DNA of 64,000 nt from Eutreptiella sp. 'Long Island Sound 2002' (lineage: Eukaryota; Euglenozoa; Euglenophyceae; Eutreptiales; Eutreptiaceae), in contig OZ038379.1 of NCBI GenBank assembly GCA_964036045.1, forward strand, positions 70,152,719 to 70,216,718. The letters are read 5' to 3'. Below are positions 30,835 to 41,272 of this stretch, piece by piece (position 1 is the stretch's first letter; each line of letters opens with the position of its first letter). Both the position numbers and the translations under genes were made by a program. The notes under the pieces are model-generated. The model was not told where the DNA came from and ran no database searches. It worked only from the letters and a program-made list of their open reading frames with translations.

Positions 30835-31246
30835 GAGTCCTCTAACATGATAGTTGCCTCCAAAACTGAGGACTATCAGCTCCTTGGGCATGTCCTAGAC
30901 CAAGGTCTGGAGAAGTTGGGATACTCTCGGGAAGACCTGAACCTGGAGCTATTCGCCAGCGACAAGCAACATGTCCTGGACCTCTACTGCAGCAAAGGGA
31001 AAAATTGCTGCTACAAATTTTACTGGCCCTCTTTCAAGATGGCTTACAGGATCCCGAGGTGAGCTGGGGAAGGGCCTGACAAAGGTGGCGCTGGAACGTT
31101 CCCGTATGGTCCTGTGTTCCCCCGATTGGGGAGCCCACGGAGAAAATGAGTACTGGCGTACTCTATTGGATAGGCTGACGCTCATCTCCATCCAGATGCC
31201 GGACCACACCATCTACGTGCCTCTGGGTCGCAAGACGCCCATCTGA
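30835..31246 (+). pseudogene. Chromovirus A methyltransferase-like domain between protease and RT
   Basis: First frame (30,823-31,062): ELFASDKQHVLDLYCSKGKN and KFYWPSFKMAYRIPR. Second frame (30,971-31,246): GELGKGLTKVALERSRMVLCSPDWGAHGENEYW. Joined by a frame change near 31,055, the arrangement (FAS...; Tyr/Trp; Asn-Pro-like turn followed by Glu-Leu-Gly; VLCSPDW) recalls phage-type adenine methyltransferases and the similar RNase H-adjacent domains of DIRS-type elements. The Asn-Pro of the presumed NPPF loop is kept in blocks B and C (YGNPR, YGNPW) but lost here. Such a domain is not part of standard Ty3 polyproteins. The assignment is by pattern only. Confidence 0.45.
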
Positions 31247-31264
31247 AAACCAGGGTGGAGGGGC

Positions 31265-31954
31265 ATGCTAAGCGTGGTGGACGGGGGTCTAACCCCAGTG
31301 CCCTGGGAAGATCTGGACCCTGCTATGGTCCAGGAAATTCAACATGAAGGCAGCGGCTACACCCTGGATGTTCTGGAAAACCAAGTACGGCCCCGAGACG
31401 CTGTAGAAACTACTCCTGGGATGGACGAGTACGTTGTGTCTGACACTGTTGCCACCAATACCCCCTGCCGTGTACCTAATCCTGATGTAGTCTCAGAGTG
31501 TTGGCTTTCCGAGCTACCCAGCTCAATACACTCTGATGACGAAAACGAGCATGACGCCCTCTTTATGCAGACGTGCGTGGAGGAAGTAGAGAACGCCGAG
31601 TACGCAATCCCACAGAAACCCCTACTTTCCATGAGGGGAGAGGGGCCCTGGGACAAGGAGCTGGACCCGCGATCCAGGCTGAGGGAGTATGTGGACTCCA
31701 GGAGGAGTCTGGTGGCGAAACAACTATGCTACGCTAGGTCTACCCGCCGCTCATGGCCGTTGAAGCAAGGGTCTATGGGAGATATCTCCGAACTGAAGGA
31801 GGACCTTGAACAGAAGATTACCACCTTGCAACGAGAGCCGGACCTGAAGCTCATGAACAGCGTTTGGGGTGCCCATGTGAGCACCCCAGAGGAGGATGAA
31901 CTCTCAGAGGAATGCGTATGTGAACCCCCTCGACTGTGCCTGTGTTGTCACTGA
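31265..31954 (+). CDS. Chromovirus A acidic linker of the polyprotein
   Basis: A 229-codon frame following the methyltransferase-like domain. It is rich in Asp/Glu/Ser, with VVDGGLTPVPWEDLDP at the start, a run SSIHSDDENEHD, and a basic helix SRRSLVAKQLCYARSTRRSW. It ends ECVCEPPRLCLCCH with clustered Cys, then TGA. The same segment is present in blocks B and C with nearly the same ends. I know no domain for it; it probably connects Pro to RT. Confidence 0.6.
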   Translation: MLSVVDGGLTPVPWEDLDPAMVQEIQHEGSGYTLDVLENQVRPRDAVETTPGMDEYVVSDTVATNTPCRVPNPDVVSECWLSELPSSIHSDDENEHDALFMQTCVEEVENAEYAIPQKPLLSMRGEGPWDKELDPRSRLREYVDSRRSLVAKQLCYARSTRRSWPLKQGSMGDISELKEDLEQKITTLQREPDLKLMNSVWGAHVSTPEEDELSEECVCEPPRLCLCCH

Positions 31955-32335
31955 CCACCTGAGACTGTGGAACGGGACCTTCTATACGCCTACCAAGGGC
32001 TGAAGGATACTACCAAGGACGCTGAGCCGGTTGAGGACCACCTCCCCGCTTCTATACACCAAGAGGGCAGGCAATCTACACTCCGACGAGAACATGGAGG
32101 ACAAGATCAAGCTCTCGGACCCTAGAGTACAGAAGCTGATCAGGACCTACCTGGAGGTATTCAGAGAACTACCCCCTCCTGCTTCCTGTGACAAGCTAGT
32201 ACAGATGGACCTCAAGCTGAAGCCCGACCTTGTGGGTCACAAGATACGTAGGAGACCCTGGCGGCTCCTAAAGAGCAGGCCGATGAGATTGAGCGACAGA
32301 TACAAGAATGCACTGACGCTGGCCGATCCCATGGT
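31955..32335 (+). pseudogene. Chromovirus A RT, N-terminal lead-in
   Basis: After the TGA, another frame continues ERDLLYAY..., then VQKLIRTYLEVFRELPPPAS and QMDLKLKPDLVGHKIRRRP, which match the stretch before motif 1 of Ty3 RTs (Phe...Leu-Pro-Pro, ...Leu-Lys-Pro, ...Arg-Arg-Pro). The match stops at ECTDAG near 32,325, where an unrelated insertion begins. Confidence 0.7.
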
Positions 32336-33250
32336 TTTCTCAACGTGGCACATGTGTGGATTCTTCTTTTGGCGTCATACGCTAGATTGCCTTGCACCTT
32401 ATTGCTTCTCGTTCGGGACAGGAGGAGTTCAGCGTTGCTTTCATTGGAAGCCCAACGTTGTAAAGCCGTGTACGCCGCCCGGGTAGTATGTGAGTATTGC
32501 CCAAAGGTGAGTGGTGAGCTGCTCCGTGCCTGAGGATGGAGCTTCTTGTTTTCTGGTGGACCGGGGCCTTTACCGTCGTCAATGTCCATAGAGGCTTGCA
32601 ATTGGCAATCTTTTGACCAACCAAGGAGCGAATACGGGCTTGGAAGCATGCTATCAAGAAAGGGAACCCGCGCACTTTGTGTTAATTGAGTAGGACGAGT
32701 AATTGGTGAAAAAGAGAAATGTCGGCTATGGCGGTGAAATGGCGTAGGCGGCCTGATCACTGCCAACCAAGGTAAGTACTCAAGTTGTGGGGAAATGCTA
32801 CCAATTGCCACTAATCCTGGACGGCCAATTTTCTGACTAGTGGTGCTCCATTTTCCATCGCAAGGGGCAATCGAGGAAAAGAAGACACTCAGAAAATGAA
32901 TTCTTGCTGTTGCTTGAACAGGTCCTCATATCAGACTGTTGCTCCAACATCCCCACAGATGATCTTGTCCGAATCTTAGTTGTCGATTTTGTAAGGCCCC
33001 CGGCCTCAATTCCTTGTGGACGGCACAGCACAAACACACGAAGACCAAAGACCTTTATGTTCAAATCGACAAACCCTTTGTCCGGTTCTCTGTCATCTCC
33101 TTCGTGTGGATAAAATACCTTGAGATATAATGCATTAATTCTGAATGTGAATCTAAAATGAAATAGTACTTTTCATGCACGGAAGATCCTCTAACTGCAC
33201 GCGTGTGACACATCCTAAGCTACAAGACTCACGATCTCAGCCTGGGCATG
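32336..33250. other. Insertion replacing RT motifs 1-2, with minus-strand open frame
   Basis: About 0.9-1.0 kb of AT-richer DNA with no RT motifs. The minus strand holds protein-like sequence (FVDLNIKVFGLRVFVL, EAGGLTKSTTKIRTRSSVG; 75 codons here, 120 in block B at 52,870-53,232). No family is recognised. The block is shared by A and B, so it entered before duplication. It could be a DNA transposon scrap or a captured gene fragment. Confidence 0.5.
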
Positions 33251-33339
33251 CGTGCCCATTACATGCGGTCAGAAAAAAGACCTAAAACCTTTCGGGGAGT
33301 ATCCCGAACACAAAGAAAACCTTGGACTGAATCGCCAAG

Positions 33340-33900
33340 TGCAGATTCAAGACCAAGAAGGAGAAGTGCAGTGGCTTTTCGCAGGTGGACCGAACCTGAG
33401 CAGCCTAGGAACTGCAAGCCTTTAACACCTAAAGGCCGTGTCTTCTGCTGACGGGTAATGCCTTTCCGTGTTGGGAATGCCCCTGCACTCTTTGAGGAGC
33501 TGATGAACAAAATTCTATACATCCTGAGACGCAGACCCCTTGTACAGGAGCTGGCTTCCTGTGGGGCTGAACTGAAGGCACATATCGACGACGTGAGCCT
33601 GGTTACTTATACTCAGCAGGATGATATCCTCCTCCTACAAGAGGGTTTCCCTGTCTGTCAGGAAAACCATCTCCGCATCAAACTTGAAAAATGTGAGTTC
33701 ATGCGTCAGGAGATGGAGTACCTAGGTGTCGACGTTAGGAATAGCTGGTGCAAACCAGCTGCATCGAAGATGTAACCCCTGCAAGATATGCAAATACGTG
33801 GCGACCGGAGGAACGGTCTACACAACGTTCAGACTTTTATTGGCGCTTGCATTTCTACTGGCGCCATATACAGAACTTTATTTATTCATCAGCCCCCCTG
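33340..33900 (+). pseudogene. Chromovirus A RT core
   Basis: SGFSQV starts a damaged motif 3 whose frame contains TGA, TAG and TAA within 20 codons. Then MPFRVGNAPALFEELMNKIL, HIDDVSLVT (the Tyr/x-Asp-Asp active site, about 33,580-33,606), LRIKLEKCEFMRQEMEYLGVDV, and after a TAA VQTFIGACIS. This is the motif 4-7 order of Ty3 RTs. Both catalytic Asp remain, but motifs 1-2 are missing, so it is dead. Confidence 0.8.
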
Positions 33901-34440
33901 ACTGATCTTATGAGGAAGACCAACCCTTGGCGGCGGAGCGACAGGGACGTGCCGTGTTTCCAAATGTTGAAGAAGACATTCTCCTCTACCAACTGCCTAG
34001 GGGTACCCGCCCCAAAGGCGAGGTAATACTCGTCACAACCCACTCAGATGTAGGGGGGGGGGTGGTAGCCTACACGAATGGCAGGACCTTAACCCTGCTG
34101 ATTTGGCTCACGGCCACTATGATACTTCAGGTCTGAACCGCGACGGCACACTGAAGCATGACTACCCTGCCAATGGGTAACACCTGGTGCCCCTTGGGCA
34201 CCGGAACTGGAAGTGAAATCAAGCACGATACAACTACAGTACCTATGACCAGGAACTCCTGGCTAGGATGCTCGTGTTTTCTTCCAAGTCCCGCATACTT
34301 GCAACTAACCCTATTGTATGGCTCCTCCTGCAAAGAGGAAACTAAACCGTTGATAGACCTATCTCACTCATTTCAGGTTGACTGTGCACCATACACAGGG
34401 TATAAAAAATGAACGGGCTCACTGCATATCACGTGATAAC
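33901..34440 (+). pseudogene. Chromovirus A RNase H
   Basis: Reading across several frames: a damaged THSDVGGGVV near 34,040 (first Asp motif), NYSTYDQELLARMLVFSS near 34,230-34,280 (Glu motif and the following helix) and HTQGIKNERAHCISRDNF at 34,384-34,440, the usual end of Ty3 RNase H. At least three frame changes. Confidence 0.65.
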
Positions 34441-35641
34441 TTCGATGCCCTCTTAGGTGAGACATCAGAGGCGTCAGCTAGAGGGACATTTCAGCGTATC
34501 GGCGTCCAGCTGGACCTGTCCACGCGCACTGCAGGTGTTCTGGAGGGTTGGTGTCTCAGAGACTATCAACAAGAGTACCACTGTGTACTCCAGAGCCTGA
34601 GTGATGGCCTACGGGCATACCTGATAGACGCCAACCATTGGCATAAAGATAGTCACTACCTCTATTATGAGGACGGCATAGTTGTGCCTGAGCCAGGGCT
34701 GGACGGTTGCCTGCAGTCAGCCGATCTCAGTTCAGGGCATACAGGCTATAACCGCTCTGTTGACTTCTTCAGGGAGTGCTTCTACTCCCGACTAACCCTA
34801 ACAGAACTACGGGTGCTAATGCAGTCCATAGTGGACCACTGCAGCTGTCATGGCAGGAAACAAAGCGACTCTTGTGACTGGTGACTGATCTCCAGTCTAC
34901 GTATTGCTTTCGGTGCTAACCTTCTGTTGTGCGTGGATTTAAACCAGGGTCTGCGAAGGTTTGGAGGTTACGGCAGCTGTATTGTTTTCACCTGTGGTTT
35001 GAGTCGTTTTACCTCGTGTTCCCCTGCAGCCAAATGATCACAGCGGGCAGACTGTGAAAATGTTGGTTGACCAGTGTTTTGCACTCTATCAAGCACCCAA
35101 GGAGGTGCACTCTGATGTGGGTGTACACATCCGGAGCGATACCGGGTTGTACAAGAGAGTGCTAGACGCCCTGAGCATGCAGGTAACGTCAGGTGTTCCG
35201 TATCCTCACACTTCTAACCCTCTGTGCGAGGCACATAATCGTCTGGTGGAACAGATTTTGAGGATGCTGATGAAACAAGAACGTACTAAGGATTGGGTAC
35301 ACTTGTTGCCCTGTGATGTCCTAACCATGAACTCACCACAGAGGTCCTCAACTGGCTATAGCCCCCACGACCTGTTCCATTGGGGGCGTTCTGCATGGTT
35401 GTTCAAGATATTCCTTACCCTGAGGATTACAATCGTAGGAGATTGGCTGGAACATAAGCAGGACCTGGCCAACTTTGGCACAGCTAACCTAAAGTACGTT
35501 CGTGAACGTGAGTTAACTAGGCGCAACCGAGCGAGATGTCCTGCCACTCTCAAGGTAAGGAGACCTGGTCTTGTACAGCATTTGCCATTGCTTTTATGGC
35601 CCCGCAACTGTCTGCAGGACCCATTCCGTGACACATCATAA
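34378..35641 (+). pseudogene. Chromovirus A integrase
   Basis: 34,378-34,884 encodes the tail of RNase H and the N-terminal zinc domain (LSSGHTGYNRSVDFFRECFYSRLT..., IVDHCSCH), with one zinc His changed to Asp relative to block B. The catalytic core follows in a broken frame: a first Asp region near 34,935, then 35,054-35,641 with KEVHSDVGVHI (second Asp) and TSNPLCEAHNRLVEQIL (Glu region). Next come GYSPHDLFHWGR and a C-terminal basic part (RERELTRRNRARCPA). Integrase would insert element DNA. Confidence 0.75.
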
Positions 35642-36095
35642 CCATAGATGGATCCAGGATCCATGTAAGATGCAGTCCCCGCCTAGGTGGAGAGCTGCTG
35701 TGTGCACCTAAAGAGCTGAGAAATTACCAATCTCCTTACAACTTGTCCTGGGATGACTGGCATGTGTCGAACAGAGGGGTTGAGCGTATCAACCTAGAGT
35801 AGGCTGCGAACCCTGAGGAGGCAAACATACTCGAGGAAATGATTGCCGATGAGATGGCAGTCGATGGCTACTAGATAGATGCACGTATTGCTCGCCACGA
35901 GCATAAACAGGGTTCGAAATTCCTTACCCTGTGGGATGGCTATGGGCTATCTGAGGCAGCCTGAAATCCCATGTCAGCCTTTATAAGGCCAGACGGGGTA
36001 ATAAACCCCGTCGTTTGTTCCTACCTAGTCAAAAACAACGTGGGTCAGCTGCTAAACCGCGCTGAGACAGTGTCTGAGCATAAGAACAAAAGCTA
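35642..36095 (+). pseudogene. Chromovirus A chromodomain
   Basis: About 35,864-35,990 encodes the segment IDARIARHEHKQ, then KFLTLWDGYGLSEAA, a stop, and NPMSAF. This matches the chromodomain pattern Tyr-x-Val/Ile-Glu/Asp..Ile...Arg, then x-Leu-x-Trp-x-Gly-Tyr-x-x-x-Glu-x-x-Trp-Glu-Pro. The TGA stands where the conserved Trp should be, and a TAG replaces a Tyr at its start. Chromodomains of chromoviruses steer insertion into marked chromatin. Confidence 0.7.
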
Positions 36096-36660
36096 ATCTC
36101 GTTGTGCCTATCTATCTGTTGCTGCTAACGAAACCGAGGAGGTAGCAAGCTTCCAGAGGCGGTGATACTTCCCAGAAATTGCCTCCTTCCGTTGCGAGTC
36201 TCATTCGGGCCACTCCTGCAGGCGTATAGGCTCCCCCCTGAGGTATCCTTCCCCCTCACCGAGGAAAGCATCACAGGGGATCATCGAAATACCACCAGGC
36301 GACTTATCGTGTCTGCAGCCCAATAGAGCGTGAGTCCTACTCCCGTATCCACCATACATTCATCGGCACAGTGTAGAACCAAGAAGGCGCCCACGTGCTG
36401 GACTAGGTACCCACAGGGTCGGATCAGTGGGACGTTTCCCCCTCAATACGACCACCAAAACTGCGGGTCACGTGTACACGCCGGCCTACATGAACAGATT
36501 TGGTCGCTTCGGAACTCACAGTTGAGGCCCTTTACACGCAACCCTCCCTGTTTTCTAACCGTTCAGGGGCGGTAAGCACTCGTGTGCTGACGACTAGCCC
36601 TATTCAATGTGTACCATGACAGGTTCAGGACTCCGGTAGAGCTCCAGTTTCAGTGAGTGT
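36096..36660. other. Junction between chromovirus A and LINE-1 copy 2
   Basis: Conserved in block B (56,110-56,700). Stops occur in all frames. It may be chromovirus 3' noncoding sequence or LINE-1 5' UTR. I saw no terminal repeat or target duplication that fixes the boundary. Confidence 0.5.
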
Positions 36661-36677
36661 ACTAACAGCTGTCCCTC

Positions 36678-37442
36678 TTGCGGGTTCGTTTTTCGGAACA
36701 CGTCCACATCTGCTGCTTTCTGAGCCCTGCCCCTGCCTTTGTTGTGCCCTGCACACCCATGCCTGTGGTTACCAGCATGAGTGAGTGCCTCGTTCACTAC
36801 GTGTTGCATGGGATATGCCCTAATGTGATGACCTTGGGGGAACCAACGGGGAACCGTGGTTTCCTCGACCAGGGGGGAATGGTAACCAAGGTGATGAGAA
36901 ACAAGGTGTGTCCCCCCTCCCTGGGGACGCAGGTACCCACAGTTAGGACCGTTAACTGGTCCAGACCCATGGGGTTCTACCGATGGGGTTCTGGACCCAA
37001 GGGTCCTTCAACGGTCCGGGTCAAGCAGGCAAAAGCCATGAGCTGCTATCACCTCGACCACCCCTTTGACGACAGCCCACTTGCACTACCTTGGCCCACA
37101 GACCCCCCAAAATCAGTACGGAAACTCACCGACCTGACACGAAACTGCGCGAAAGGGACCATGCAAACGCCGGCGGAACTCCCGCTGCGGCACCCCGGGC
37201 AACAAGCTACCCACCCCTTTTTCAAAGCACACGCGCTTTCGGTCCCACCACCTGCAGTCCCGCAGAAGGGAGCACGGAGAAGAGGTGGTACACCCGCCCC
37301 CAGCACCCAACAGGCCAGAGTAGACGGCAAGGCGACAACCTCCCACACCCTAGCACCCGCCCGGAACTCTCCCCCTGACCCGGCAGGCGCCACGCCGCAG
37401 GCATCCTCATCATCCTCCCTCCCTCCACAGGCACCCCAATAG
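36678..37442 (+). CDS. LINE-1 ORF1 (copy 2)
   Basis: A 254-codon frame; a Met at 36,761 (MPVVTSMSECLVHY) may be the real start. The N-terminal half is globular, with conserved Trp, Gly and His (VNWSRPMGFYRWGSGPKGPS). The C-terminal half is Pro/Ala/Gln-rich. After TAG (37,440-37,442) the same frame continues for about 80 codons (YREFQPGTGVQQPYNN, WISCEGTIEYRLKSRG), and copy 3 has TAG at the same place. No standard ORF1 RNA-binding motif is visible. Its place before the endonuclease implies a LINE ORF1 or an N-terminal polyprotein region. Confidence 0.6.
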   Translation: MRVRFSEHVHICCFLSPAPAFVVPCTPMPVVTSMSECLVHYVLHGICPNVMTLGEPTGNRGFLDQGGMVTKVMRNKVCPPSLGTQVPTVRTVNWSRPMGFYRWGSGPKGPSTVRVKQAKAMSCYHLDHPFDDSPLALPWPTDPPKSVRKLTDLTRNCAKGTMQTPAELPLRHPGQQATHPFFKAHALSVPPPAVPQKGARRRGGTPAPSTQQARVDGKATTSHTLAPARNSPPDPAGATPQASSSSSLPPQAPQ

Positions 37443-37849
37443 CTGGAAAGATACCGAGAGTTCCAACCGGGCACGGGAGTCCAACAGCCCTACAACAACG
37501 ACCACACGGGAGACTGGATCTCGTGTGAGGGCACAATCGAATACCGCCTTAAGAGCAGGGGCCAAGACAATGCGGTGCAAATCCGGGTGCAATGGCACCG
37601 CCAACCTCAGCTAAACCAATCAAGCACCCCAGACAAGGCAAAGGGCAACACCTTGGAGCACAACAGCGCCCACCCCATCCGAGGCGTCGGCCCCGAAGGC
37701 AAGGCCTAACAGGGCATCAGGTACACCGAGAAACCCTCTCGGAATGAAGTTCTGGTCTTCCCCGGCCACGCCAACCCTAACGCCCACCGCTCGGGCATGA
37801 TGTCTCAAAGCGCCAGTCCTCTCTGACAGGCCGGGGTCCGGGGACAAGG

Positions 37850-38600
37850 CCCCTACAGCCCTGGCTCGCGCCCACCGAAGCCACTGTCAAACTCCTCGAC
37901 CTCAACCACCCACCCGTCACATACTCCAAGGACAACGCCGTCGCCCTTCAAGAACTGATGATGGCACACGGGGCGAACTGGATCCCCGAAGTCCTCACTC
38001 TCCAGTAGCAAGGCCTTCAACGCGACAACCCTCTTGTATGCACCCCGATAGATACCCCGGACCAGAAAGCATACAAATGCTACTGGCAGAAGGGGACCCC
38101 CTTGTATGGCTGGGCGGGCATGCACGTACACCTTGTCCACCACCTCAGAGTCCCAGGCAGACTGAGCGTCTACGAAGTTGTCAGGGACGGGTGGCAAAAA
38201 AATGTCATCAACACGCACGTCCCCTTCGGCGACGCAACGGAACCACTCCTCCAGGCCCTGGCCAAGGCATACCGCCAGATGGCCATGCTGGCCCCCACCA
38301 TCATCATCAGCGACATGAACACCGCCCCCAACCCGGCGGACCGCGGGGGACAGGCCACAGCCCAGGACCACGCAGTCCGCGACACCATGGACATGCTTGG
38401 GCTCCTAGACCTAACCGCTTGCCTGGATGGCCAACCATTTCACTTCCCTCACCAAACGGAGGACGCCCCTCTGCATCAACGTGTGGTACGGCGACCACAC
38501 CACCGTCATCCGGGCAGAGTCCCGGTACGGCCCGCTCCTGCTGGGGCCCACAGGCCATAGGCCCTTACACCTCCGCCTCACCATCCTCAACCTTCCGCCC
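37850..38600 (+). pseudogene. LINE-1 endonuclease, APE/EEP type (copy 2)
   Basis: Motifs in order: ALQELMMAHGANWIPEVLTLQ (the LQ of the usual Leu-Gln-Glu, followed by a TAG in place of Glu or the next residue), NVINTHVPFGDATEP (strand with His-Val-Pro), TIIISDMNTAPNP (the Gly/Ser-Asp-x-Asn motif) and PFHFPHQTEDA (Phe-x-Trp region). Frame is lost near 38,470. Such enzymes nick target DNA to prime reverse transcription. Confidence 0.75.
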
Positions 38601-38639
38601 AATCTTCTCGGAGATGGAGCCAAAGGCTTGCCGCTTCCC

Positions 38640-41272
38640 CTGAAAATGCCCTCACTGCAGGACAAACAAGCCTGGTCCCAGTATAACAGGGCCATAGACC
38701 GCGCCCTGCGCAACCAACAGGACCCCACCGACCTACTCACAGCAATGCGCACGGCTGCCGTCACCGGGCAACCGCAGGCTGAGGACGGCCAACCACCCAC
38801 GGCCCTGGGGTATATGCTCCATGCCCTCTGACATGGGAAGCAACACTTTGCCACCCTTCTGCACACCGACATCCCGCAACCCCGCCACCACATACACGAC
38901 TGCAGGACGCAGATAGCCCACATCAGGGCGCACCTGCCGCAGTGGCACATCCACAGACAACAGTGCATCGCCGAAGAACACGAGCGATATGCACGCCACA
39001 AACTCCCCTACACAGCCATACGCCACCTCGACAACGCCATGACCGACACCGGCCACTGCACCATCACCAGAGTCTGGCAGGAAGATTGCTCCTTCACCAA
39101 CGACCCAGCTACAGTGCTCCGAGCCACCCAAGACAGCTTCCTCCACCAGCACACCCCTGCTGAGGACACACTAGACACAGACCCCCAAAACAAAATCAAA
39201 CGCCTCTCCCAGGTCTTCAACCACGCCCAGAGGAGGCAACTGCAGAAGCGCCCTCTCACCATGGACGAAGTCTGGATGGCCATCCGCAGTCTCAGGCAAC
39301 ACAAAACCGCGGGCTACAACGGCCTCCCCGTGGAGGCATACTACCACCTCCCTGCCAACCTCCTCCGTCTCGTCGCCCAACGCCTATGGTACATCATCAC
39401 GGGACAGACCGCCCTACCTACGGACTGGGCCAACGTTGTCTGCCCCCTCTACAAAAAGGGGGACTAGGCCAACCCGGACAAACTGGCGCCCCATGGTGTG
39501 TGCAGTCTTGGAGATCAAGATTGTCTGGCCCATCCTCCTGCATGGCGTCCGCCCACACCTGGTCCCCACATACTGGCCAGCTTCTTGGGGGATATACCGG
39601 GCCGGTCCCCACATGAGACCATCTTCCTCCAGGACACCGTTGCCGACATGGACCTGGTAGACCTCATCATCGCCCCCCTGGACGTCAGGGCTGCCTTCCC
39701 GAACACCCCCTGGCTCCTCTTCGAAGCGGTCTGGAGACGCCTGGGACTCCCCTTTGACAACTTCAACCCCAAATACATCCACACCCGCAAGTACACAGTC
39801 CGCACCGTAGCGGGCCTCACCCCCATCCTAGAGCCCTTCCTGTACCTCCTCGTGACACTGCCCCTGCCACTCATAATCCAGGAGTACTGCCCGGCCTACG
39901 CACCCTACCCCCTCCTCTCCCCCCTGGTGGGCATTGCGGACCACACCAACCTCACTGTTGCACACACTCTGCACGAACCCCAAACACCAGATGATGGACC
40001 CACGGTCACCCATCAAGCCGACGACTTACTGGAAGTGACCATTTCCTACCTCTCCCTCGACAACCTCATCGTCCACCCCACCAAGTCGGTAGCCATGATC
40101 GAAGGGGCTGCAACGGGCCCCATCCTGGGATCACAAGGGGCCTCCATGAACATCGTGGAAGCCACGGCCCACTTTGGAAGTGATCCAGACCTTCGACCCC
40201 AACAGGACCACCCTCCCCTTATAATTGCAGTCCTACCTGGCCCACCCCCCACGATATACGTCCCCGGCCACCAAAGCCCTCTCCCTGTCCAACCGAAGCT
40301 TTGCGTACTACTTGAAGGGGGTCTTGACCGCCTCCATAGGCTTCGGGGCACTCCACCTAACACACCCCTTGACCGCCCCCCGACCGGCCACACGCGCAGT
40401 CACCAAGGGGTTGGCGGCACAGGGCTGGCCCGACTCCATATCACCCCTGAGCCATCTGTGCGGCGTGGCCCCACTATGGAGACGCCATATCGAGCGCGGT
40501 GAAGGCGTCCTACACCAGACACACCGCGCTCCTCCTCCACCACATGACCCACAACCACTTCCCGGAAATCTGCGAGATCGCAACAATCAGACTCCAGGCT
40601 GCACAACGAGCCCGCAACACATGCCCACGCTGGATACTCGACAAGACAGACATGCCCACCAACAGCAACACCCGCATCTGGAAGCACCTGCAGCTTTTAC
40701 TCCCTTCCCAACACCACGCCATCCTCACCAACCACACCTGGCAGGAAGAAGGGCCCCTGGCAGTCCTCTGCGGGTACCTCCCCCAACACCCCAAAGGCAC
40801 CAACGACAGCATCGACCTCGTTTGCGCCTCAATCACAGTGGTATATGTCACCCTCCCCCAAAAGGGGGGTCCACCAGCGCAGCGGGGCACACCACACCCC
40901 TTCTGTACAGCTCCGCGCATGGGCTCAGTGTTGGCTCGTCCACCAATACGTCACACAAACGGCACGAGCCACGGGAAACCAGTTGCCGGCCAACAAGGAC
41001 ATGGAGACGGCCTACCGGGAGTTCAGAGCACAACACCCACATCCCGTTGCAGCGACAATACTCTACACGCCCATGGGCTCAGAGCAGTTGCCTGTGCCCC
41101 CGTGACGGGCAACGTCCCGCCACTTACCCTACTATTGGCCCCGAATGAGGTCAAACCCACACAGACCACCATCATCCACCACAGGGTAAAGTGGCGCATA
41201 CCAAAACACCAAATGACACCCCAAAAAGTACTGGTGGTCCGCCAAGACTGCCAGCAGATGCCCCGCACATAG
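38640..41272 (+). pseudogene. LINE-1 reverse transcriptase (copy 2)
   Basis: Fingers from 39,039 (TMDEVWMAIRSLRQHKTAGYN) to a TAG at 39,465. The palm is in the frame 39,498-40,502 with LDVRAAFPNTPW, but the GxPQG motif is deleted (LEPFLYLLV) and FADD reads GIADHTNL. The thumb region continues in 40,499-41,272 and runs straight into the RNase H frame (LAPNEVKPTQTTII), confirming that RT and RNase H were one polyprotein. It cannot be catalytic. Confidence 0.8.

Larger units (their letters stand above)
22740..36660 (+). mobile_element. Chromovirus A: Ty3-type retrotransposon, nested and decayed
   Basis: Order on the plus strand is leader with a TATA box, gag N terminus, [Penelope-like insertion 23,840-28,138], rest of gag with zinc knuckle, aspartic protease, methyltransferase-like domain, acidic linker, RT split by an insertion, RNase H, integrase, chromodomain. 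RNase H before integrase and the C-terminal chromodomain place it among Ty3 chromoviruses. Stops and frame changes occur in every domain. I found no second copy of the 22,740-23,240 leader at the 3' end, so long terminal repeats cannot be shown. The 3' part may have been lost when LINE-1 copy 2 joined it. Confidence 0.85.

Noticed and set aside
22740-36660. Paired long terminal repeats of chromovirus A
   Set aside because: The leader (22,740-23,240) recurs only at the start of block B, not at 36,100-36,660. Calling the two leaders a pair of LTRs would ignore that each precedes its own gag.
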